Shown here: piece by piece, positions 32,801 through 45,620 of the stretch
Position numbering within the stretch: the first letter of the stretch is position 1
Layout: each line of letters starts with the position of its first letter
Assembly: GCA_015680685.1 (NCBI GenBank)
Contig: MNCI01001941.1
Coordinates: forward strand, 737,318 to 801,317
Reading direction: 5' to 3'
From: Gnetum montanum
Lineage: Eukaryota > Streptophyta > Gnetopsida > Gnetales > Gnetaceae
DNA: 64,000 bases
Notes under the pieces: generated by a model
What the model was told of the DNA's origin: nothing
The model's input: only the letters and a program-made list of their open reading frames with translations
The model's database searches: none
Position numbers and translations under genes: made by a program

Positions 32801-33990
32801 CTTGCTTAAGGTTTTCAAAGGCCTCTTGGCATTGAGCTGTTCACTCATAGTGAATTCCATTCTTAAGCAAGTGTTGCATGGACTATAAATTATCCATAAA
32901 CCTAAAAATAAACTATAACCTACCTTGTAATCCCCAAAGCTCTTTATGGTTGGTACGTACTGCCAATTTAGATATGGCCTTAACCTAACCAGGATGTATG
33001 TGTATTCCTACTTCAAAGACTACAAAGCTAAGCATATTACTGGTCTTGACTCTAAAGACATACTTCTTAGGATTAAGCCTAAGATCATATTTGAGACATC
33101 ATTTAAGCACAAGATCTAGGTCATTAGCATGCTCATTGGCTATTTGAAACTTCATGGCTATGTTATCTACGTAATCATTAAGAAAACCTAACATGTAATC
33201 ACTGAAGATATAGGTCATGGCTCTTTGGAATGTTTCTCTAGCATTTTAAAGGTTAAAGGGCATTATAGTATAATAAAAAGAACCCCATGGGATCATAAAG
33301 GTCATGCTAAGTTGGTGCTTTGGGTTTATCCTAATTTGATTATATCCTAAGAATCCATCCATAAAGGACAGTAAGACATGTCCAACTATAATATCAATGA
33401 GTTGATCAATACTAGATAAAGGGAAGTCATCCTTGATAGTTTCTTTATTTAGGTCTCAAAAATTAATTCAAATATAGATACTCCTATTTTTCTTAGGGAC
33501 TACCACTATGTTGGCTACCCATCCTGCATAATCGATAACATTAATGAAACTTGCTTGGTAAAGATTTGAGATTTCATTGCAAACTACCAAGGCCAAATCA
33601 AGTCTAATCTTGTGAAATTTTTGCTTAACTAGTTTAATGGTACGGTCTAGTATGATGTTTTGTTGGACTCGATGTGGATTTAGGCCTAGCATATCTTCAT
33701 ATGACTAGGAAAATGCCTTAATGTTTTTTTTGTAAGATCTTGATGATATCTTGGGTACATTGAGGCTCTAGTGAGGAACTTAGTTTAAGGGTTTTCTCCT
33801 CACCACTATGTGTTGTGATAGGAATCTAAACTAGAGGGTCTTCACTTATGTCTCCCATTTCTAAGTTAAGAGTTTTGACTAGGTTTTCAGGCCATTCTAG
33901 AGGTTTCTCTATTAAGGCTATGTGGTCTACAAGAATCTAAGGCTTAAGATCTAGGCAATCAAGGTAGATACACCATTTAACAAAAATGTG
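32801..33990 (-). pseudogene. Reverse transcriptase and pol spacer of element C
   Basis: On the minus strand the spacer block LNLEMGDISEDPL is near 33880. QKFHKIRLDLALVVCNEISNL and YAGWVANIVVVPKKN lie at 33620-33480. A decayed FMDGF/GYNQI region follows near 33370-33340. The catalytic box at about 33170 reads YVDN, so the second metal-binding Asp is Asn (GAT to AAT). There are several frameshifts and stops, and the enzyme is inactive. The domain order matches element A. Confidence 0.75.
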
Positions 33991-34264
33991 AGATCCATGT
34001 AGACACAAAGGCAAATTAATTTACTGCTAGGTACTCATACTTTGATCTTGCATGTTAACCAAGGGCATATTAAGTGGCACCTAGGTAAACTGAATAAATA
34101 ATATTAAAATTCCATAAAACATATGCAACTCTAATGCAATCAAAACCATCCAAAGTCATCAGGGAGATAACGTTAATTTGGAAAAGTGTAATAGAGGTGA
34201 ATAATAGATCACATAAAGGTGAAAAAAGGGAAATTATAAAGCTAAAAATGGTCAATAAGGCCAT

Positions 34265-34360
34265 AATTTTGCCAATTTTAGACCTTCATGGGCCATGATG
34301 CTAGTTTATAGTCTTCATGGACTATGATTGTAGTTTAAGGCCTTAATAGCCCATGGTCAT
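34265..34360. repeat. CTAGTTTAAGG-type repeats in element C
   Basis: Three copies of a tagtttaaggcctt or close phrase occur near 34275, 34301 and 34330. They lie between pol and the array that leads to the antisense gene, the same place as 3085-3525 in element A. Another cluster lies at 30560-30605. Confidence 0.55.
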
Positions 34361-34539
34361 ATGGTGTCAAATGGTGGTTAGAGAAGGTAAAACCCCACTA
34401 TTCAATACCATTTAAAGGTCAAAGGCAAGCAAATAGAGTTTTAATGACTACTACTAGGGTTCTAGAGTGCATGAAAGGTCACTTAATGTCATTCTAAAGT
34501 GTTTAGGAGCCCCAAACAAGTCTTCCCTTGAGTTTCCAC

Positions 34540-36480
34540 ACTAGGGATACCACCCTCAATGTGGAAAAAGTGATCCCTAGCATGAAAAAACCCTGCAACT
34601 CAAATCTAGGCTAATTTTAACCTTAATCAACTATGCATGTTAGCCTCTAGGGTTATTGAGCTCGAGCACTAGGGTTTGGTGTTAAATTTTGGTAATTTTA
34701 AGTATTTCTAAGTGTTTTTTAGGCTTTCCCCCTTTTTTCCAAGCTTAGGATGGAGTAATTAGCATGAAAAATTAGGTGGAATTAATTTTTGGCATTCTAA
34801 CATTAGTTTCTTGATGTTTGAAGGCTCCAAATGATGTTAGCAAGGTCCTAGAGTGCATGCAAGTTTAGTTAATGTTTTTCTAAGGTAATTATGGACTCCA
34901 AATGGGTTGTACCATTAGTGTCCACGTTGAGCACCATGAAGGGGGAAATTCCTAGCATGGAGACACCATAAAACTCATATATAGCTCAATTTTAACTTCC
35001 GTTGACCATGCATGTTAGCCTTTTGGACTACTGGGGTTGAAGACTAGTGTTTGGAGTCAAAACTAACCATTTTATAGGTTTTCCAAGTGATTTTTAAGCT
35101 TACTCCTCTTTTTCCATGTTGGGGATAGTGTGCCTAGCATGGAAAATTATGGGGAAATAGATTTCCATACTTTTGCATCATTTTTTATCATGCATGTAGG
35201 TCCCTGAGGTTACTAGTGACAATGGTCAATGTTTGGTGTTAAAAGTTTTCTATTTTGAAGGTTGATGAGTGGTTTTTGGGCTTTCCACCTTTTTCCACAC
35301 TAGGGATTCCATGCTCAATGTTAAAAATTTGGGAGAAAGCTTTTTGATAATTTTTTATTACTTTTAGTCATGCATGCAAGCTTCCAATGTTGCCGGTGTT
35401 AACTACTGCCATATGATGTCAAAATTTTGTTGTTTCAAGGGTCACCACCTAATTTTTAGGCTTTCCCCATTTTTTCAACATTGGGGCTTTCATTCACAGT
35501 GTGGAAAATTATGGAGAAATATTTTTAATCATTTTTTATGGCTTTCAAGCATGCATGTAGGCTTCTACGGTTGCTAGCATCAACTAGTAACATTCGATGT
35601 CAAACTTTGGTTATTTCAACGGTCACTAGGTAATTTTTGAGCTTCCAACCATTTTTTTCATGTTAGGGAATCCATGTTTAGCATGGAAAACTAGGGGAAA
35701 AGCTTTCTAAACCTTTTATGACCAATTTGACTATGCATGAGTGTCCACAGGGTTGCCGATGTTGGCCATCAATGCCTAAGGTCAAGATCTGATCATTTTG
35801 AAGGCTATGAGGCAATTTTTAGGATTCCCCCCCTTTTTCACACTAATTATGGAAAGCTTAGTGTGGAATAGGTCCCCCTAAATGAAGAAAGTTAGATATA
35901 GGTAAAAAAGATAGCTGATCCACCATGCATGTTAACCTCTAGGTTTTTCGGTGTCAATGATCAATGTTGGCTATTAAGATTTGATAGTTTGAAGGCTTCG
36001 AAGTACCTGATACAATCTCTCTCCCCCCCCCCTATCTACCACATTTGGCATGGTGGCCCCAACATGGATGAGATGAGGATGGTAGTTTTGTATCATATTT
36101 AACACATTTGGAGCTTCTAGAATCTCCAAAGGGTTATTGGAGGGTCTAGGGGTCACTAGGCATCAAGAAATGATCATTAGGTCATCAATTCAGCTTATTT
36201 TTTCTTCCCCATTTATCCACATTTATGTTGATATGATCAACATGGAATAAGCTTCCCTAACCATGGAAAACACCAAATCCTATATTTCAACCAATTTTGA
36301 CAAGATTTGGTGGGATTTTGAGGTTGTTGGAGATGCTTGGAGGGCTTGTAGATCATGTGGGGCTTACTCTAGCATCAAACATATGCTAGATGAGTGTTGG
36401 GAGATAATAATGAGTGTTATCCCTCTTCTTCCATGCTAGGAACTATTACCATAGCATGGAAATCCATGCTGTTTAGCCTT
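34540..36480. repeat. Tandem array of about 180-190 bp units inside element C
   Basis: The word atgcatg followed by ttagcctctagggtt or a similar phrase recurs at about 34627, 35006, 35190, 35368, 35551, 35731 and 35923. Steps are about 178-192 bp, with one double step. Each unit also holds tttttaggctttcccc and tccatgctagggat-like words. The later units at 36050-36480 are more degenerate. I count about nine units. Confidence 0.75.
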
Positions 36481-37076
36481 GCTCATGTTTTACCCACTTT
36501 TGAAAACTTGATGTTGAAAAAGATAGGTTTGCGTTAAAAAAGAGAAAAACATTTGTAATTCTAATGAATTTATAAAATAATAAGCATGTTTCCATGCTAA
36601 GCATGATATTCCCAATGGGGATGCATGTGGTTAAGGTTTTCATGATCTTTTAAGTGTTAAAATTGGTAAAAATCTCAGTGTTGTTGCAAGTTTTGGTTAA
36701 GAATGAAGGTGCAGGGTGGGGGCCACAATCCAAAATTTTAAAATTTTGAAAAGTGAAGTTGTTTACCACCAAAAACCAATGTGAACTAGACTTTCCCTTC
36801 TTGCACTTTAGTGCACTTGTTGTTATGCTACACTGAATTGGAAATTGGGGTTTCAAGGTGTGCATTTAGGTTTTATATGACTTTTATATGTCAAATTTTG
36901 CAAATTTTGATCACAACTATCATTCTACAACAACAATGCATTGGAGGAGAGATTTGGTAGAGGTTCTTGTGATAGCCAAAACCATTTCCTAGTGTGAAAT
37001 CCTCCCATCTACCCTACAACCAACATAGAACTCCTATATTCTCATAATCTTCATCATCCTTAGCATTGACCCTGCC

Positions 37077-40000
37077 ATGGAATCCAAGAAACAAGGGGAA
37101 AAGAGAAAAATTCCTATAATATAGAGGATGGATGAACATTCTTGGAAGTTAGAAGAAGTTCCCAAGTCCATCTGCATTCAAGCTTCTTCTATTACTGCTC
37201 CAAGGTAGGTATTTCTACCTATTTTTTCCTTTCTTCTAAGGATTTTAAAGTTTTATTTTTCATGTGTTAGGGTTGTTTTGTCCAAATCTTCTCTAGTGGA
37301 GGGATTAAAATGAAATTTTAATGAAATCCCACCTTCTATTTTGGCCATTTCCACATGGATCCATAGTCTTTTTTTTGTTTTAACTTTTATAGATTTGGTT
37401 TTAAAAATATGACTTTCTATTTCATGCCTCTTTCCCAAAATTCTAGGGTATGGCTATTTTTTCAGATCTAGCCCTAAGGATTTGTTAAAATTAAATTTTA
37501 ACAAAATCCTACCCCATTATTTTGGTGTGAATTTTAATGGGTTTCAATGGTCTTGGTTATTTTGACTATTTTAATGATGATATGAAATTAAGGCTTTGAG
37601 GTTTTTTGAGGTTTTAGCATGAAAAGATAAGAAATGTTTTGTATTTATTTTCTTGGTAAAATAACTAAAAATCTACAATATTGAAGGTTAAAAATTTGTA
37701 ACCCTTCATTAAAGCTTTCTAATGGCTATTGTCTTGTTTAATTTGACCTTGAAACAAAGAAGATATGGCTATTTTCCTAACATTACACAGTTAGGTTGTT
37801 TGTGCCACCTTTGTAATTTTATGTAGCTTTGCAAATTTGTTTTGAAATAAATGACAAAGGTTTTGGGTATTTTCTAAACATTACTACATAGGTGTTACCT
37901 TTAGCTTTCCACTGGAGGTCGAATCACTTCAATTTGATTTAAAATGGATTTTTATAAATATTTTACTAATAATGTGTAATAAGGATGTTTATGCCATTTG
38001 CAAATTATTGTCCAAATTGACAACTTTTTCTTGCATAAATGGAAAAGGTTTTAAATTGTTTCTAACCATGGATATGTAGGACTTGACTTAAGCTTTCAAA
38101 AGGTGGTGGAATCACTCCATTTGGAGCTCAAACAAATTTTTTTTATGAATTTTTTGCTATGGTTGTGTGAATTAAGGCAAAACTCATTATTGTAGTACAT
38201 TATCCATTTGAAAATAAAAGTGGTTGATATGTATCACTTATGTTTTTCTTTTGTGAACATGTAAATCTTAATTTTACTTTTAAAAGATATTTTCTATTTT
38301 AAATAAGCTTTTTCTATGGCTACATGGCCTTTTCTAAGTTTATTGTGCTTTTTCTAAATTTGTGCATAATTTAAGATGATTTTTCCAAATTTATGCATGT
38401 TTTGCATAATTTAGATGCTTTTCAAAATTTATGCATGCTTTCCATAATTTAGATTTCTTTTCTAAACTTATTCTTTCTTTTCTAAATTTATGCATAATTT
38501 AGATTCTATTTTCTAAATTTATGCATAATTTAGGCTAAGACTTAGTTTTAGCTCTAATGTTTTGGCTATAAAAGCTATAGAATATGGTAACAATGCTTTT
38601 ATGGAATTTCTTAACCTAATTTAGATAAAAATCTAAGAGCTTTTTATTTAGGCTAATTTCATCTCTGACTTAGGAAGTTTTTGCTAAATTTGTTAAGAAA
38701 TTCCAATTGGTTATGATGTAAGGTAATGCAAGTTTGTAATAATGTTTTCTTATGAAATTACTTAGATTAATTTAGAACAACACATTAAATCATTTTATAG
38801 AGGCTAATTTCACCTTTGACTAGATGTTTTATCTAAATTTTCCAAGTAACTCAAATAGGTCATAATGTTTTTTGTGCTTTATTTTATGTAGGGTCTTCTT
38901 GAGGCCTATCCTAATCATAGTGGAGCTAGTTGGTATTTTGTGCTATATTGATCATCCTAAGATGAACACACTACCACATGACATGCCTTTCAAGAAGCTC
39001 TCATTGTGGTTTTGGCCTAGGCAAGGAACTTCCTTACCTACCTCCTTGGGAACTTCAATGTGATGCCATAGTCACACTTATTCATGGATGCAGCTAGAGT
39101 TTTTGTGGAGACCTTGTTGCCTTGGGCATCTAGCCTAATTACTAGACATATTACTAAAAAACCACTTTCTAAGACTGCAGGGGGACCAACATATGTCATA
39201 AGTCCACATTACCTTTCAAAGATCTAGATAATGCTAGATTATAGTCAATATAATACTAACAATACTCTGATTGTGGTGCATATAGCCCACACATTATTCT
39301 AGAACCCTCCAAGCACCATATACCATCTATAGGGGTAAACATGGTTATTGTAATGCTTTTATGCTTTTGGCTCAATTACCTAACCTAACTTCATTAATTT
39401 AACTTGCAAGTACAAGACCAATGATTAGGGCTTAATCATAAATGATCAAATCCTGACAATGGCTCAAACTACTTTGGATGAATTCACTAAGAGTTCCCAA
39501 ATCAGAGCTACTATGTATCAATAGTTAAAAGGAAACCTTGATGAATATGCCACTAGGTTTAACCTCATATACAAAAGGTGCAAGGATGATGGGACAATGC
39601 ACAGCTAGTGGGTAGATGTCAATAGTATAGATCGGACCCTTGCTAAAACCTCCATAATATAGAAGAAGAGTAAAGGTAAACATATAGCTTCTAGTATTTT
39701 ATGGCTCTAAGTGCTTCATTGATTTTCTTGGTTGTCGAAATTGCTCATATTGATGCTAACCTTTGGTTAGTGCTTCGTAGGACCTTCCACCTCAGCTGAT
39801 GTTACTATACCACTTTCATGTTCATTTCATGAGGATACCCTCATCTTGAAGTTTGGTGATGTGATATTAACATAGGAGTGCTAAAGGGGTAGTCACTTGG
39901 ATATGTTCAAGTGAGCATCCAACATGAAGGTTTACTCAGTGTATTCATGCAACATATTCTTTCCATTCCTACTATAGAGATGTTACATGTCGTCGACTCC

Positions 40001-42078
40001 TTTGATGAGAACGTTGGTTGTTTTAGTACCATCATCTGAGCTATTAAGGTAAACATGGACATAGGTGCTGGCATCTTTTGTGACTTGTTTGGTATCCCTA
40101 CTTATGGGGCAAAGGTTCCCACTAGGATGGTATGAGAATTAGGCCATCATGAAGAAGTGCTAGAGTAGCTTGGTGCTAGCATGGGCTACTCTGGAATTTT
40201 GATGGATAGCTTCATGAATCATGATGTAAAGGAATCATATCCTTTGTTTAGATCTCATGCATTCCCCAAACTACTATCATAAAAGAAGGTAATATGCCTA
40301 GAACAGGGATGAACCTTTAAGAAGATCTTGATGGAGGACATTAAATTTGAATGGGTTATTACTTTGGCTATTGGGCTTCGAGAGGAGATCCTTAGATTCC
40401 ATGTTTAATACTATATGATAATCCATATACACTTTGCATTTTTTTCAAGTTATCTAAAGAAGTTTTGAAAGTTTCTAGTTGTGTATAGGAATGGACAATG
40501 GATTTTCTAAGACCCAAGCCAACATTCTAGGTTTTGGATAAAGCACATCTATCCAACAATGTATGCCTACACTAGAGGGGATGGATGATACATTATCCAT
40601 CACCACTAAGAATCTTGATGTTAGGTAGTACGAGTCCCTTGATAGTACTAATGATGATGAGCCCCTCTCATTTCTCATTAGTGTCTAGGATGCTAGATGA
40701 TAGTGCATCGAGGCCAATAAGTATCTAGAAAGAAACTCAATAGGCTTATGGAGGAGGCACCCCTAGCATCAGATCAGCCTACCTTGAAGAAGCTTAAGTT
40801 TAAGCTTAATCCCTCATAGCAGGAAGTTGCAGGTATGCTTTGTTTAAATTTGGGGATTTCATATTTTAAAATCTTATGGCTACTTTATGGTTTTAGGTGT
40901 TAATTGGTATTCTATGTGCTATGGTTATAGATAAGCATCAGGTTATAGTAGCCCAAGCTACTGCAAAGGTAGAACAAAGATGTCTAGAAGTGACACTCCT
41001 AAAGCAACCTATGGTTGAAGGACTTGCCGGTATAGGTATAGATGATCTAGATTTCTTGTTTGGTGGGGTAGCACCAAGTACCTCTCCCATCATCATCCTA
41101 GAGGGGGGAGAGGAGGAGGAGCTAGGTTTGCATATGCCTTAATAATTTTGTTATATCTCATTGGTTATCTTCGGTTGTCATCCTAACCTCTCAATGATTA
41201 TTATACTTACAGTAGTTCCTAAACCACTAGTTCTAGCTTCCATCCCTATGTTTTGTGTGAAACCATGGGTAGAGACTCTAGAAAAAGAGTTCTTGCATGG
41301 GATGGCTAAGGACATCATCAATCGATTACATTAGGTTGCACCTGAGATAGGTAAGGGTTTTATTTTATGTGCTTTAGTCATGGGCTTTGCTTAGATTATT
41401 GCTATCTTAGGTTTTGTTTTATTATTTTATTTTGTGCTTGTGTAGTACCTTTCATGGAGTGGAACCCCAGCAAAGACATGTAGATAGACTCATTGCCTAA
41501 GTGTTCCTCTAATGTGTCTAGTGTACCTATGAAGTTGTATGAGACTACTATTGATTTACCAATGTCATGTGCAAAAACTTCATGGGAGCTAGAGAGGTTC
41601 AACGAATTCCTATGGAAGGAAGTTGTAGCCTTAAGGTAAAAGACTCAAAGGCAGGAGGACACAATTAGACATCTTTGAGACCATAAAGCCTTTGTGAAAG
41701 TCCAAGTGGCTAACTTAAGGAAGTTATAGAGTAAAGAGATCACAAGGGCCAACTACTAGCATGTTGTTCAAGACAAAGTAGCAATCCTATGGGAGATGGA
41801 AAAACAATGTATGCATATGGAACTAATCTTCCAAAAGGTTTAGGATTAGAAGGATCACTGAGCTTGGGTCTTGTAGTGGGGCAAGACATAAAAGGCCCAC
41901 AAGCATCAGTATAAACCTAATTATGGGGCCTACCTAAAGGGACTTAAGAAGGAGTTGGTTGAATAGCATAAGAGAGAGCTATTCATTGAAGGGATGTAGG
42001 TGGAGAGTTCTTATCAACTTTTTGAAAGTACTCTCAAGGTGGAGTAATTCCCTACTCTTCAGATCATCATGACTATAG
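37077..42078 (+). pseudogene. Multi-exon antisense gene carried by element C (homologue of 3811-8651)
   Basis: I do not recognise the protein, but it is the same gene as at 3811-8651. The model is: exon 1 37077-37204 (starts MESKKQGK, donor GTAGGT), exon 2 38892 to about 39334, exon 3 about 39417-40832, exon 4 40897 to about 41138, exon 5 41213-41350, exon 6 41446-42078. Exon 1 ends in phase 2 in both copies. Exon 2 starts VFLRPILIIVELVGILC here and VMLKLILIVLEIVGVLC there. Exon 3 shares HAFPKLLS. Exon 6 starts FMEWNPSKDMQ against the WDPKQVIE segment. Many in-frame TAG or TAA stops and some frameshifts are present. Exon 6 is charged and coiled-coil-like. It is antisense to the pol genes on its left. 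No gag or protease was found to its right. Confidence 0.6.
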
Positions 42079-42079
42079 G

Positions 42080-42389
42080 TGAGACCTCTACTAGTAGTTG
42101 TGCCTATCTAATTAGCATATATCTACTAGTAGTTGTATCCTATCTAACTTTTCTAACTTAATGTCTCAATTTCATAAGTATTCTTGATAATTTTTCATAT
42201 ATCTTCTAATTCAACATGTTCATGCATTATGATGTGGATTGGGTTTTGTTGATTTTACCATTAATTTGAATTAAATTCTAAGGGTTTGATCTTTCTTTAT
42301 ATGTATAAAATCACTTAATCTCTATAATTAATTTTCTTAGCTCTTTATACTATAATTTTAATGTTTTATCAGTTTCAATATAAGAGGGT
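42080..42389. other. AT-rich junction after antisense gene C
   Basis: A 34-bp direct repeat (ctactagtagttgt...ctatctaa) lies at about 42089 and 42123. A last exon of the antisense gene could be here but none is convincing. Confidence 0.35.
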
Positions 42390-45300
42390 TTTATATGAAT
42401 CCATCATATCAACTATTTGGGGCTTGGGTATTACACATTAAATTTTATTTATTATATCATTATGTTCATATTAATCTAGATCTATTTTAGTTTTAATCAT
42501 TTTCTTTGGATTCTGAGTGATTATCATTTCATGTGCTTTTAACAATTTTTACAAGGGTTTGGACCATTTGTCATACCATCATCTTGTTGGTCACCCTGCT
42601 ATTAGTTTAAAATTGATTTATGGGATCTAATTCATGGCTTGGATTATTTAAACATTACTTGTTGATTTTAATTTATCTTTAACTTATTTTGAGCTATTTT
42701 CTTACTATTTTAAGATCTTTCACTATAACCACAAGTTAACCACATATAATGGTGAGGCTATGGCCACTAACCACAAGTTCTAGTCAAGACATGGTCTCTA
42801 GCCATGGGTCATTAGGGAGTCATAACTAACCCCCTTTTCTCTTTCCTTGCATTTTTATCCTCTATTTTTGGAAAACATGTTATACCATGAGTTGTGTTTA
42901 CGTGACTTAATATCATAAGTCATCAAGAAGTTATGATTTAGTCCCTTATTGTTATCATCATATCAAGTCATCTTAAGAGGTTTTTGTATAACCATGGGTC
43001 ATGGTGAAGTCATGGTTTAGTTATGATCTTCCATTACAAGTCATGATGAAGTTGTGATCAAATTGTGCTTTCCCATCATAAGTTGTGGTAAAGTTGTAGT
43101 CAAGATTCTAAATCATTCTTATCATTCTGAACCATTCAAGTCATTTCTTATTGACAATGGTTCATGGTCAAGTTATGGTCTATCCACTATGGATTATGGT
43201 CCAATCATAATAATTATCATTAAGCATTTTTATCATAAGTTTTCATTGGTGATTTTCTAAGTAAACCACTAGCTATCATTAGAACGTAATCTAGTTGTTG
43301 TAAGTAATCATGTATCAAGGTAAGTTTATGATTTCAACAAATTTTTTCTTTCTTGAAATTGGAGCTTAATTCAACATGTTTTGATATCTTGGAATAGCAT
43401 TGCATACTTTTTATTTTGTATGAAACATGTTAGAATGTTGGGATTAACCTTGGATTTGAATGATTAGTTTCATATCAAATTTCTAGTTGTTTGATCTTGT
43501 TAATTCATTTGTACATCCCTCCACCATCAATTTTTGATTTATAGATACTTGGATTATTTTATGTTTAATATTTCATGGGAGCTAGCACTTAGTGATGTGA
43601 TATGTTAAAGATGAGCTCCCTAAAGATGTTTGATATTTGACCCTCACTAGGATGCATCAATGTCGCTCTTGCTACAAGCTCTATCCTATAGAAGAGGATG
43701 ATCCTAGACTCATTGGTTCTTGTTTGATGTCTCCATAATATTAGAGATGGGTCCTAGATGACACATCTAGCATTTGTATTTTGAAACATTAGAGGTGAGT
43801 TCTAGTTGGCAACACTTATTCTATTTGAGATGAAAATTGAATCCATGCACATGGTAGTTTGAAATTTGATCTAGCATTTGGTTTCACATTTTGGTTTGAA
43901 AATTACTAATAATAATGATTCACATCCATGATATTGAGTGTGATGTATGATAGTCTCTTTTATTTGCAAGTTGATGAAAAGAAGAGAGAGGACTATGTTT
44001 TATCAAATAGTAATGAATTTTTTTCTATAAAATAGTTTAATGAGAATTTATTATATCAACCATTTGAGGCTTAACTATTATACATTAAATTCATATCATT
44101 ATATTTTTCTTAATCTAGATATATTTGGATTTTCATCATTGTGTTGGATTTCAAGTCATTATCATTTCATAAGCTTTTGATGAATTTTACCTAGGGTTTA
44201 GATCCTTTGTTCAACCATCATCTTATTGGTCACCTTTCCCTCAATTTCAACGTCAAGTTATCATCTCTAAGTCATGTCTATATTGTGGCCAACATTAGTT
44301 ATTAATAGTCAATTATCTTGAAGTCACTTTAAGTTATTTTCCTATCATTTTATGTTTTTCATCATAGCCATAAGTCTACTATGGATTGTGGTAAGATTGA
44401 AGATATTGACCATAAGTCAAATTTAGGTCATGATCTCCCACCATTCATGGTGGGATTATGGAAAATATTTTCTTATTTTCTTACCATTTCTATCTCTTTT
44501 CCTTTTTAGAAAACCTATTATTTCATAAGTTATGATCAGGTCATGGCCTTATACCATAAATAATAGAGAAATCATGATCTTCCATGATGAGTCATGGTGA
44601 AGTCTTACTTTATTTCCTTTGTTGATGTTATCATATCAAGTCATCTTAAGAAATTCTTTGTTACCCATTGGTCTAATGAAGTCATGGTCTTCCATCACTA
44701 GTCATGATAAAATTGCAATCCAAATTTGGTCTTCCATCATCATTCATGATGAAGTCATGATCAAGGTTCTAAACCATTCTTGTCATTTTGATCTATTCGA
44801 GCTATTTCATATCAACCACAAGTTGCAATCAAGTAATGGTCTACCCATTGTAGATCATGGTCTAATCATGGTGAAGTTGTGATTAACTATTTTTATAATA
44901 AGTTTCTATTGCTAGTTTTTTGAGTAAACCATGAGCCATGGTTAGGTTATGGTTTGGTCATGGTGAGATTTTAATTTTATAATTTTGCAAGTTCTACATT
45001 AATCTTACTATTGAAGCTTAATTTGGTACATTTTGACATCTTTGAATATTATAGGATACTATTTAGTTTCTTTGGAAGATGTTGGAATGTTGAATTTGAC
45101 CTTGGACATGATTGCTTGATTTTAGATGGAACTTCTAGCCTTGTAATCTTGTTGGTCCATTTGTATAACCCTTCACCATTAATGGCTAGTTTGTAGATGG
45201 TTGGAAGATTTTTTGCTTACTATTGGGTAGGAGCCTATACCAAGTTATGTGGTTAATTGAAGATCAGTTTCCTAGATATTTTTGGTATTTAATCACAACT

Positions 45301-45620
45301 ATTATGCATTATTATGACTCTTTCTATAGACCCCATCCTATAGGAGAAGATGATCCAAATCATATTGATCCTTATTTGATATTTCTATCACATTATAGAG
45401 GAGTCTTGGATGGTACCTCTAGCATCGATACTTTGAAACATTAGAGGTGAATCCTAGGTTATGTCTTCATTTAGATTGAAACTAATAATAAATCCTTGTG
45501 TATGGTAGTTTGGAATTTGATTTGGAAACTACTCATGACAGCAATGTACATATATGACAACAATTTATTTATAGGTTGATGGATGGAAGGGAGAGCGTTA
45601 TGTCTTATGAGACGATGATG
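42390..45620. repeat. Two-copy tandem duplication of a unit of about 1.6 kb
   Basis: Unit 1 spans about 42390-44040 and unit 2 about 44041-45620. Matching segments include the unit starts (tatatcaac.atttg.ggctt...tacattaaatt), the hunks around 42560-42600 and 44195-44240 (accatcatctt.ttggtcacc), and the ends (tggtttgaaaattact... against tttggaaactact...). Inside each unit are many degenerate 30-36 bp words of the type catgatgaagtcatggtcttccatca (about 42720-43250 and 44380-44950). Short open stretches at 43054 and 44619 are repeats, not genes. Confidence 0.7.

Noticed and set aside
43054-44882. Open stretches of 68 and 87 codons with shared residues
   Set aside because: They are matching parts of the two tandem units and consist of translated simple repeats. 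The similarity follows from the duplication and not from a conserved gene.
42390-45620. Possible CRISPR-like or centromeric array
   Set aside because: Spacers and repeats are not regular, units are large and only two, and the setting is plant retroelement DNA. It is described as a tandem duplication instead.
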